Part shown: piece after piece, positions 1-5,657 of the stretch | How positions within the stretch are numbered: position 1 is the first letter of the stretch | Layout: each line of letters begins with the position of its first letter | DNA from: Candidatus Woesebacteria bacterium | GTDB lineage: Bacteria; Patescibacteriota; Microgenomatia; UBA1406; GWC2-37-13 | Reading direction: 5' to 3' | NCBI GenBank assembly: GCA_017993865.1 | Contig: JAGOLU010000023.1 | Coordinates: 4,419-10,418 of the forward strand | DNA: 6,000 bases | Position numbers and translations under genes: made by a program | Notes under the pieces: generated by a model | The model's database searches: none | What the model was told of the DNA's origin: nothing | What the model saw: only the letters and a program-made list of their open reading frames with translations

Positions 1-4
1 ATTG

Positions 5-86
5 TGCCCGAGAGAGGATTTGAACCTCCACTTCTTACGAAACACGCCCCTCAAGCGTGCGCGTCTGCCAGTTCCGCCACTCGGGC
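5..86 (-). tRNA. trnL: tRNA-Leu, anticodon GAG
   Basis: This is a class II tRNA that folds cleanly on the minus strand. The seven-base acceptor stem pairs positions 86-80 (GCCCGAG) with 12-6 (CTCGGGC), and the discriminator base is A (position 5), as expected for leucine tRNAs. The anticodon stem CACGC/GCGTG encloses the loop TTGAGGG, so the anticodon is GAG (complement of 50-52), reading CUC and CUU. The D arm has the GGCGGAA-CTGGCAGACGC pattern usual for bacterial tRNA-Leu. The T loop is TTCAAAT. A long variable arm (TTTCGTAAGAAGT) with a short stem separates the anticodon and T arms. No CCA is encoded: the bases after the discriminator read CAAT, so a CCA-adding enzyme is needed. The gene lies 55 bases downstream of the binding-protein gene on the same strand. 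Confidence 0.97.
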
Positions 87-132
87 AATCTCATTACCAC
101 ACAAAGAGAATCAGTGCGATTAACAGTAGCAA

Positions 133-162
133 ATTATATCATTACTTTCGCGTGATGGTGAA
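133..162 (-). promoter_or_regulatory. Probable promoter of tRNA-Leu (extended -10)
   Basis: On the minus strand a perfect TATAAT (138-133) is preceded by TGA, giving the extended -10 form TGnTATAAT. A weak -35, TTCACC (162-157, four of six consensus bases), lies 18 bases upstream, inside the last codons of the binding-protein gene. Transcription would begin near position 126, leaving a leader of about 40 bases to be removed by RNase P. The extended -10 starts right after the TAA stop of the upstream gene, so the junction reads TAA-TGA-TATAAT. There is no rho-independent terminator between the two genes, so read-through from the uvrC operon may also feed the tRNA. The call rests on sequence only. 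Confidence 0.6.
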
Positions 163-1515
163 GATATGTGGGTAGTACAAGAACACAGCAGGACTATCTT
201 CCACGACTCGTTTTTGAAAATCAACGAAATCTTTCCGCTGAAGGGAGGCGCTATCTGTAGCCCTAAACTCCTCAAGCAGTTTATCGACCTTTTGATTATC
301 ATAGCTAGTAATGTTTGATTTGTCTTTCTGACTCGAATGCCAAACAAAGTATTGGTTTACATCAGAAGGTATATTCCACATGCCTAAAGTCATGTCAGAT
401 TGCTCCCCCCGTTGCAATCCTTCGATGTCGATGGTACAGTTTCCCCCTGCTGCATCGATAATATCTTTAATAGCGTGTGCAAGGTTGATAAACTCTATGG
501 ACGTTGCGAGCTTCAGATGTGCCGAATCACTTGCCTCCGAAAGGTATCTTTTCAAAATATTCCTGTTAATCTCAGGATTTTCTGCAATCCTAGGAATTGA
601 GGAATCGTAGTTTGGCGATAAGGGTGAAACGGGAGAAACGGCGATATTCCCCGCGTCTTCGAGCAGCTTTACCGGTATGCTCCCGAAAAGTGCTAGTCGA
701 AAATCTTTTTCCTTTAGCAACACATTCTCAAGATTAAAAAAAAGCGTAAGTACCCGATTGTAATCACTCGATTTGGTCACCGAGGTATTTGGCCAAGAAT
801 TGAAGGTTTCGAGTGCATTACTGCCAGTGGTAGAGAACTCATCTATTTCATGGAGTTTGTATGCAGTCACTAAATCTGCATCTGTTCTATAAAACTTGTA
901 GATAAGTTTGGGTTTATTTACCACGAGGGGTGATAATACTAATTTTTGAAGACGATCATTACTTTTGTCATATTTGACTTGAGTGATGAGAGACTCACCT
1001 TTTATGCCTCGGAAAGGGCTTGTAGTGAATATGGGCTTATTGAGATACGATAAAAATGGAGGAAACGGTTTTTGCAGCACATATTGTATCTTTAGCTTGT
1101 CTGGGCGGGTGACCTCGACATCTTTGAATGCGAGCTGAATATCGTTAGAGGTGAAGGGAGTCTTGTCTGTGAATTTGAGATCCGGGAAAAGCGAAAATTC
1201 AAACGTGGAGAAAGATTCATCATGACTGTACGTCTGAACCAACTCACTTTGGTAGGAGCCATTTGGCTGTTGTGAGAACAACGGGACGGTGAGGTGCTTC
1301 ATAATTTCGGGAGGGAGATTATCGAGCGTGTAAGAACCCCGAAGGCCAATGGTTTTCTGATCAGTAACTAGCAGCTGAACAATGTCCTTCGAAAAGAAAA
1401 TATACAGCGCTATCGCTACGGAAGTGACAAAAAAGGATATTGCGACATACAAAAGATACTTTTGTATAAACGCGAGAACAAGCCAGTAGTAAAGTCGATA
1501 CTTCTTGCGGAACAT
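142..1515 (-). CDS. Membrane-anchored solute-binding protein, SBP_bac_5 (OppA/DppA-like) family
   Basis: This 457-residue protein resembles the extracytoplasmic binding component of oligopeptide/nickel ABC importers, which captures peptides or similar ligands outside the membrane. It has a basic N-terminus (MFRKKYR), one long hydrophobic segment at about residues 20-42, and no lipobox cysteine. It is therefore probably tethered by an uncleaved N-terminal anchor and not by lipid. Family signatures are LKFTDKTPFTSNDIQLAF (113-130, matching the usual 'kFsDGtPlTAdDV'), FFNLEN with KDFRLAL (259-276, the usual 'fN...P..D.rVRqAl'), a tryptophan/Asn-Tyr-Asn block (W380, W392, SYDNQKVDKLL 404-414), and VVEDSPAVFLYY (437-448). 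It is shorter than typical members (about 500-600 residues). The start lies 4 bases after the secG stop, with no evident Shine-Dalgarno, and it is the last protein gene of the uvrC-secG cluster. No permease or ATPase gene is nearby. Ligand and partner are unknown; a role at the cell surface other than ABC import is possible. Confidence 0.82.
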   Translation of the reverse strand: MFRKKYRLYYWLVLAFIQKYLLYVAISFFVTSVAIALYIFFSKDIVQLLVTDQKTIGLRGSYTLDNLPPEIMKHLTVPLFSQQPNGSYQSELVQTYSHDESFSTFEFSLFPDLKFTDKTPFTSNDIQLAFKDVEVTRPDKLKIQYVLQKPFPPFLSYLNKPIFTTSPFRGIKGESLITQVKYDKSNDRLQKLVLSPLVVNKPKLIYKFYRTDADLVTAYKLHEIDEFSTTGSNALETFNSWPNTSVTKSSDYNRVLTLFFNLENVLLKEKDFRLALFGSIPVKLLEDAGNIAVSPVSPLSPNYDSSIPRIAENPEINRNILKRYLSEASDSAHLKLATSIEFINLAHAIKDIIDAAGGNCTIDIEGLQRGEQSDMTLGMWNIPSDVNQYFVWHSSQKDKSNITSYDNQKVDKLLEEFRATDSASLQRKDFVDFQKRVVEDSPAVFLYYPHIFTITRK

Positions 1516-1519
1516 GCTT

Positions 1520-1738
1520 TTATTTTAGCAGAAGAGCGAGCACAGAAACGACCATAAATAGCGCAATAAAAACTACCGTAAGCCTCATAATAATCACCTC
1601 GACTCCGCGTCGAGTCTGGAATGTCTCTCCTCCCCCACCCCACGCACTCCCCAAGCCTGCGCCCCGACCTTGAATAAGGATGAATACGATAATAGTGATC
1701 GATAGCACAATGTTTGCGATGATAACGATTTCTTTCAT
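1520..1738 (-). CDS. secG: Preprotein translocase subunit SecG
   Basis: SecG is the small accessory subunit of the SecYEG channel and assists SecA-driven export across the cytoplasmic membrane. The 72-residue product has the expected two transmembrane segments (about 3-22 and 49-70) joined by the conserved glycine-rich loop. That loop reads LIQGRGAGLGSAWGGGG (21-37) followed by TRRGVE (42-47), the family's 'GkGaglg..fGGG.....tRRG' pattern. The length is normal for the family. It sits 8 bases after uvrC and 4 bases before the binding-protein gene on the same strand, so all three are probably co-transcribed. The bases before the ATG (CTCCATCT) show no Shine-Dalgarno. An operon that supplies an export subunit just before an exported or anchored protein makes functional sense, but a direct link is inference. 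Confidence 0.95.
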   Translation of the reverse strand: MKEIVIIANIVLSITIIVFILIQGRGAGLGSAWGGGGETFQTRRGVEVIIMRLTVVFIALFMVVSVLALLLK

Positions 1739-1746
1739 AGATGGAG

Positions 1747-3087
1747 CTATTGTACCATCTCTGCTTTGGTACGCAAATAGGTATGATACTTTTTCGAAAA
1801 TCGATGGGCTTCGTCTCGCAGGAGCTGGAGCAGCCGATATCCAAGGTCATGTCGAGGAGGGCGCAGGGTGGGTAGTCCATCTACACCCACTATGATGCGA
1901 TCGGGGTTTTTAGCGAGCCCAATGAGCGGGATTGCTCTAAATCGCTTACGTTTGTCAGAGGTTGATTCTTGCACATTAAGAATATCCATCACGGCCCGCA
2001 CTTGCGGTTTGCCACCATCCAAGACAATCAAGTCTGGGCTTTCCCACCGAGAATTTTCTACTCGACGAGATACTACTTCTTTCATCATGTCGAAATCGTT
2101 ATTCGGGTTGGTCTTTAGTCGAAATTTCCGATATTCTTTTTTATCAACCATTCCATCGGTAAACACGACCATACTCGCAGTCGAATGCTGAAAACCCAGA
2201 GTTGAATTGTCATAACATTCGATACGATGCAATTCGTTAAGAGTGGGAAAGAAGGGTTTAAGAATTGTTTTTAGCGCGACAGTAGCCTGTTCCGATTGGT
2301 TATAGGCGTGGATATTCCCATCCACAAACCCCCCATACATAATGAGAAGTTCGAGCTGTTTGGATGCATCACGTACTTTTATCGCTTCTTCGTACTGATT
2401 CTCCTGAGTAAGTGCCACAATGTTTTTTCGGAGCGTACGGAAAACAATGTCTGTTTTCCCCTCCAATATCCTGATCAACAGACGGATTTGAGCTCGATAT
2501 TTCTTCTGGAGTTCGGTTATGCGAGGCTCAGCTTCTTGGTCAATGAGATTGGGGCATGGGTCGCACAGGCCTATTTTATGATAAAAACAAGATCCTTTGC
2601 GCACATTTTTTTGAGTGCAAAACGGCACGACCCTACGTAGTTGCTTAAGCAGAGTTTCCACAGATCGTACTGAATCAAATGGGCCAAAGTAACGCGACTC
2701 GCCATCGTCCTCGCGACGGGTCATATACACTTTCGGGTAGGTGTCTTTGATCGTAATTTTGATATAGAGATGACTTTTGTCATCGCGCCAACGAACATTA
2801 TATTTTGGTTTGATGGACGAAATGAGGCGCGCCTCCAACACAAGTGCAAGAAACTCTGAGTCGGTATATATAAGGTCAATGGTGTCCGCACCTGAGACAA
2901 TTTTATCTTCCTTCGCATTTTGCAGGGCATTTTGTTCGTGCGAAAGTAAGCGCGCCTTGAGATTTACAGCTTTGCCAATATAGATGGGAGCGCCTTGTTG
3001 TTTATAGACATAGACACCTGTGGTCGAAGCAACACCCAACAGATTTTGGTGAGTATTTTCGAGTGTGATATCGGGGAGGTATTTCAT
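1747..3087 (-). CDS. uvrC: Excinuclease ABC subunit C, short form lacking the C-terminal HhH domain
   Basis: UvrC makes both incisions around damaged DNA in UvrABC nucleotide excision repair. This 446-residue protein has an N-terminal GIY-YIG nuclease domain (GVY 24-26, YIG 36-38, catalytic-type R46 and E85, then KPKYN 93-97). Next come four cysteines C157, C167, C175 and C178, aligned with the Fe-S-binding cysteines described for E. coli UvrC. A UVR/UvrB-binding helix pair is at about 215-250 (ENQYEEAIKVRDASKQLELL). The RNase H-like 5' endonuclease domain runs from about 285 to 440, with D293 (ECYDNS), D357 (LDGGKPQ) and H428 (RDEAHRF). The protein ends about 18 residues after that histidine, so the tandem helix-hairpin-helix region of standard (about 600-residue) UvrC is absent. 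The downstream secG begins 8 bases later, so there is no room for a frameshifted remainder. The start ATG has no Shine-Dalgarno and follows a promoter by a few bases. It heads the secG/binding-protein cluster. Confidence 0.95.
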   Translation of the reverse strand: MKYLPDITLENTHQNLLGVASTTGVYVYKQQGAPIYIGKAVNLKARLLSHEQNALQNAKEDKIVSGADTIDLIYTDSEFLALVLEARLISSIKPKYNVRWRDDKSHLYIKITIKDTYPKVYMTRREDDGESRYFGPFDSVRSVETLLKQLRRVVPFCTQKNVRKGSCFYHKIGLCDPCPNLIDQEAEPRITELQKKYRAQIRLLIRILEGKTDIVFRTLRKNIVALTQENQYEEAIKVRDASKQLELLIMYGGFVDGNIHAYNQSEQATVALKTILKPFFPTLNELHRIECYDNSTLGFQHSTASMVVFTDGMVDKKEYRKFRLKTNPNNDFDMMKEVVSRRVENSRWESPDLIVLDGGKPQVRAVMDILNVQESTSDKRKRFRAIPLIGLAKNPDRIIVGVDGLPTLRPPRHDLGYRLLQLLRDEAHRFSKKYHTYLRTKAEMVQ

Positions 3088-3106
3088 AGGGTAACTATGT
3101 GGAGAG

Positions 3107-3115
3107 ATTATAGCA
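3107..3115 (-). promoter_or_regulatory. Extended -10 promoter of the uvrC-secG-SBP cluster
   Basis: The minus strand reads TGC-TATAAT here, a perfect -10 hexamer (3112-3107) with the extended TGn element. I see no good -35 at 16-18 bases, which is common for extended -10 promoters. Transcription starting about 7 bases downstream (near 3100) would leave a leader of only about a dozen bases before the uvrC ATG at 3087. That leader (CACATAGTTACCCT) contains no Shine-Dalgarno sequence. Confidence 0.7.
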
Positions 3116-3152
3116 TTGCCACGATTTCTCGGTGTTCATGAATCGAACGACG

Positions 3153-3181
3153 TTGTAGATCGCGACCTCATATGCGATACT
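3153..3181 (+). promoter_or_regulatory. Probable promoter of the DUF2079 gene, predicting a leaderless mRNA
   Basis: A -35-like TTGTAG (3153-3158) and a -10-like GATACT (3176-3181, four of six consensus bases) are separated by exactly 17 bases. The -10 is preceded by TGC in the extended position. A start site 7-9 bases after the -10 falls at about 3188-3190, on or just before the ATG at 3190. The mRNA would then have essentially no 5' leader, consistent with the lack of any Shine-Dalgarno. Each hexamer is imperfect, so the call is moderate. Confidence 0.45.
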
Positions 3182-3192
3182 AACATCGTATG
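3169..3192. repeat. Imperfect inverted repeat across the -10 and start codon
   Basis: CATA-tg-CGAT (3169-3178) and ATCGTATG (3185-3192) are inverted copies, apart from a two-base TG insertion in the left arm, with a six-base spacer ACTAAC. The repeat covers the proposed -10 element and the ATG of the DUF2079 gene. It could be an operator or a start-codon hairpin, but an eight-base match of this kind can also arise by chance. Confidence 0.3.
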
Positions 3193-4734
3193 AAATTGAG
3201 TAAGGCACGGCGTAAACCATCTATCCCATTTATACTGGTTAGTATTGCGGTGACAGCCTATATCGTCATATTTTCGTTTATGTCTGTCCGTAGGATTCAT
3301 ATGCTGTGGGCATCGTATTTTGATCTAGGAATCATGCACCAGACTGTCTACAATACGTACAAAGGCATACAAACGCTTGATTTCTCACGAATCCTCGAAC
3401 TTACCGATCCACACGAATCGGGTCGACAAATCAACAGAATCGCAATCCACAACGATATGCTTCTTGCCGCGCTTGCACCATTCTACTTTATACACGCCGG
3501 TCCTGAAACGTTGCTTATTATTCAGACTGTTGTGCTGGCGAGTGGTGCGTTTGCGCTCTACTTTATCATCAAGCGAAAGTCAAGAAAATGGCCCTCCGAC
3601 AAGCAGAGCATCACTTCCCTCATCTCTGTGGTTATACCCGCAGCATATCTCCTCTACTTTCCGATGCAAAAAACCAACCTGTACGAATTTCATGCAGTTG
3701 TTCTCTCCACCGCGCTCATTTTGTGGATGTACCTTGCGTATGTACACAGAAAGTGGGTGGTCTGTGGCATTCTTTTTGTACTCATTCTTTTGAGCAAAGA
3801 GCATGTAGGGTTTAGTTTAGGAACATTTCTGATGATTGAAGTGGGATGGGCTCGCGCGAGACACCTATGGAGATCGTTACCAAGAAGAGGCGTTATGTAT
3901 TCGTATATTTGCAATGTCAAAACTCAAGCATTATTTCTTGTCGCTCTCGGTTCATTCGTATACGTGCTCCTGAATGTATTCGTTATTATCCCGTCATATC
4001 GCCTTGGAAACGATCATTTCGCACTCAACTACTTCACCGGAAACTCATCCAACGTAGTAGATTTCGTCCGCACCCAACTATCCCACGTGTTTAATGTAAA
4101 CATTCCTTCCTATATATTCACTATTGCGTCACCGCTTCTATTCCTACCCCTATTTTCGGTCTACCTACTACCTGCGTTTCCTGATATTCTGATCAACACT
4201 TTATCTTCTAGTCCGCAGATGAAGAGCATGTATTTCCAATACACCGCCATTATTACCCCCTGGCTGTTTATCGCTACGATCGGGGCGCTCAACTCCATTG
4301 TTCTACATATATCGGTAGCTAAAGCAAAAGTACTACTCATCATGTTTACGATCTCTACTTTGGCATTTTCGTATCTCTACAGCCCGCTTCCGTATGCAAG
4401 AAATGCCGATACTCAAATCTGGTGGGGTCACGTGTCGGCACGAAAAGACATACTCCTGTGGCAGCAAATTTTGAAGAATGAGACCATTACTGTTTCTGCA
4501 ACGGGGCAATTCGCCCCCTACCTCACGAGCCGAAGATACTACTATGATTTCGGCGCACATTACGACAAGGCAGAATACGTGTTGGTCCGCCCGAGCGAGA
4601 TAGCAGGATATTGGATCAAAGGAAAATTAATTCCTTATTACGATACGCTCATTCATGATGAGAGATATAAGCAGATATACAACAACAATGATATTGAAGT
4701 GTATAAACGGATCGGAGATTCTATTGATAGATAG
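3190..4734 (+). CDS. DUF2079 family polytopic membrane protein
   Basis: This 514-residue integral membrane protein matches the DUF2079 family of uncharacterised proteins, which are placed with GT-C-like (polyprenyl-linked sugar transferase) membrane folds. A glycosyltransferase role is therefore possible but unproven. Features seen in order are a first membrane segment at about 12-32, FDLGIMHQTVYNTYKG (44-59), IHND (86-89), and P104 followed by LLIIQTVVLASGAFALYF (108-125). Then come an EFH motif (166-168), SKEH (202-205), further hydrophobic segments at about 189-218, 246-268, 307-330, 350-372 and 379-397, and FQYTAIITPWLF (349-360). A soluble-looking C-terminal end contains VSATGQFAPYLTSRRYYYDF (435-454), which resembles the family's 'sa...laPhLs.R..iY.fp' motif, and then AEYVLV. 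ATG at 3190 is chosen because a basic N-terminus and the first membrane helix follow directly. The EamA gene follows after 23 bases, probably in the same transcript. Confidence 0.85.
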   Translation: MKLSKARRKPSIPFILVSIAVTAYIVIFSFMSVRRIHMLWASYFDLGIMHQTVYNTYKGIQTLDFSRILELTDPHESGRQINRIAIHNDMLLAALAPFYFIHAGPETLLIIQTVVLASGAFALYFIIKRKSRKWPSDKQSITSLISVVIPAAYLLYFPMQKTNLYEFHAVVLSTALILWMYLAYVHRKWVVCGILFVLILLSKEHVGFSLGTFLMIEVGWARARHLWRSLPRRGVMYSYICNVKTQALFLVALGSFVYVLLNVFVIIPSYRLGNDHFALNYFTGNSSNVVDFVRTQLSHVFNVNIPSYIFTIASPLLFLPLFSVYLLPAFPDILINTLSSSPQMKSMYFQYTAIITPWLFIATIGALNSIVLHISVAKAKVLLIMFTISTLAFSYLYSPLPYARNADTQIWWGHVSARKDILLWQQILKNETITVSATGQFAPYLTSRRYYYDFGAHYDKAEYVLVRPSEIAGYWIKGKLIPYYDTLIHDERYKQIYNNNDIEVYKRIGDSIDR

Positions 4735-4757
4735 TTCGTTATTAATACGGATCAGTT

Positions 4758-5657
4758 ATGGTATCAGAGAAATCTAGAGGATATTCAGCCATTTTATTTT
4801 CGACGTTCCTATACGGTTGGTACGGGGTATTTGTCAAAATCCTCGGCGATAAAATTCCCATCTTTTATCAAAGCTCGGTAAGAAATGCGCTCACTGTTGG
4901 CGTGCTCCTACTCATACTGTATGTCTCACAAAAGCACATATTGGTTCCCGGGCGTAAGGACTTGCGATACGTAGTGCTGCGCGGGCTTCTGGGATCTGTG
5001 AGTTTTTTCCTCTCTTTTATCTCATTTCAACATCTTTCTATTGCACTCGCCTATTTAGCATTTTATGGAGGATTGCTTTCGGGGGGTTTTGCAATAGGCT
5101 TTATATTCAATAGAGAGAAACTGACCACCACGAAGGTTCTATCCTTGTCATTGGCATTTGTGGGTATTGTTCTCGCATATGCATATCGGGTACAACAAGT
5201 AACAGATGTGGTATATGTGGGTCTTGTGTTTATTGCAGGTATCGCAACATCGGGTTGGAATATTATTCCTCAATACATTGACAAGAAGCACACTTTTTTG
5301 GAGTTAAATCTATTCGATTTCATTATTGCACTACTAGTGAATATCGCGTTGTCTATCGCATTGCGAGAGCAGTGGATTGGGGTTAGTGTATCTGCGCCTT
5401 GGCTTGCCAACTTAGGACTCACGGTCACTTTACTCATTTCTGGGTTGTTGGTTCCGTACGGATTTCGGAAGGTCGAGGCTCAAATTGGGAGTATCATTAT
5501 GCCACTTGAGATCGTGTTTGGCATCGCAATTGGCTTTGTTGTTCTCCATGATCACGTAAGCTTTGCCATGATTATGGGGAGTTTGTGCATCATTGCTGCG
5601 GTAGCCCTGCCCTATATGGTTGAGCTGTTAGACAAAACGCATATCCGCAGGCGATAG
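4758..5657 (+). CDS. EamA/DMT-family transporter (ten transmembrane helices)
   Basis: The 299-residue protein has the size and two-fold repeat of drug/metabolite transporter superfamily permeases. Ten hydrophobic segments lie at roughly 9-29, 34-56, 73-92, 96-116, 125-143, 152-170, 183-203, 213-233, 243-263 and 268-288. The first repeat ends with the signature FNREKLTTTKVLSLSLAFVG (117-136). The second has IGSIIMPLEIVFGIAIGFVV (243-262) followed by LHDHVSFAMIMGSLCII (263-279), where the common Gly-Glu of this turn is replaced by His-Asp-His. Members export or import small metabolites such as amino acids or nucleotide-linked compounds; the substrate cannot be read from sequence. It follows the DUF2079 gene by 23 bases, with only a weak GGA core before the ATG. 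Its last 22 or so codons overlap the 3' end of ruvC on the opposite strand. The C-terminal tail HIRRR is basic and probably cytoplasmic. Confidence 0.88.
   Translation: MVSEKSRGYSAILFSTFLYGWYGVFVKILGDKIPIFYQSSVRNALTVGVLLLILYVSQKHILVPGRKDLRYVVLRGLLGSVSFFLSFISFQHLSIALAYLAFYGGLLSGGFAIGFIFNREKLTTTKVLSLSLAFVGIVLAYAYRVQQVTDVVYVGLVFIAGIATSGWNIIPQYIDKKHTFLELNLFDFIIALLVNIALSIALREQWIGVSVSAPWLANLGLTVTLLISGLLVPYGFRKVEAQIGSIIMPLEIVFGIAIGFVVLHDHVSFAMIMGSLCIIAAVALPYMVELLDKTHIRRR
5590..5657. other. Tail-to-tail coding overlap of ruvC and the EamA gene
   Basis: The last 68 bases of the plus-strand EamA gene are also the last 68 bases of minus-strand ruvC. They encode the end of EamA helix 10 and its basic tail on one strand, and about the last 21 RuvC residues on the other. 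The RuvC DxxD codons (5670-5659) begin only one base beyond the EamA stop codon (5655-5657). Both frames are closed by clear stop codons. Confidence 0.88.

Noticed and set aside
1416..1880. Minus-strand open frame spanning the uvrC end, secG and the binding-protein start, considered as the missing UvrC C-terminus.
   Set aside because: Its translation shows no HhH motif or family pattern, is rich in Ser, Arg and Cys, and overlaps three well-supported genes in another frame.
2296..2640. Plus-strand open frame of 114 codons inside uvrC.
   Set aside because: It is antisense to strongly conserved UvrC codons, has no recognisable domain and no start signal, so it is a shadow of uvrC.
3135..3142. 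Eight-base palindrome TTCATGAA in the divergent intergenic region as an operator.
   Set aside because: It is short, has no second copy in the window, and the flanking matches (GTTC/GAAC, CGATT/AATCG) are too weak to separate from chance.
3377..3815. Several open frames on both strands inside the DUF2079 gene.
   Set aside because: They overlap a long, family-matching coding frame, and their translations are low-complexity, Ser/Arg/His-rich sequences typical of out-of-frame reading.
4724..4757. TTGATA (4724-4729) as the -35 of a separate EamA promoter.
   Set aside because: No acceptable -10 hexamer lies 16-18 bases downstream, and the 23-base gap fits co-transcription with the DUF2079 gene better.
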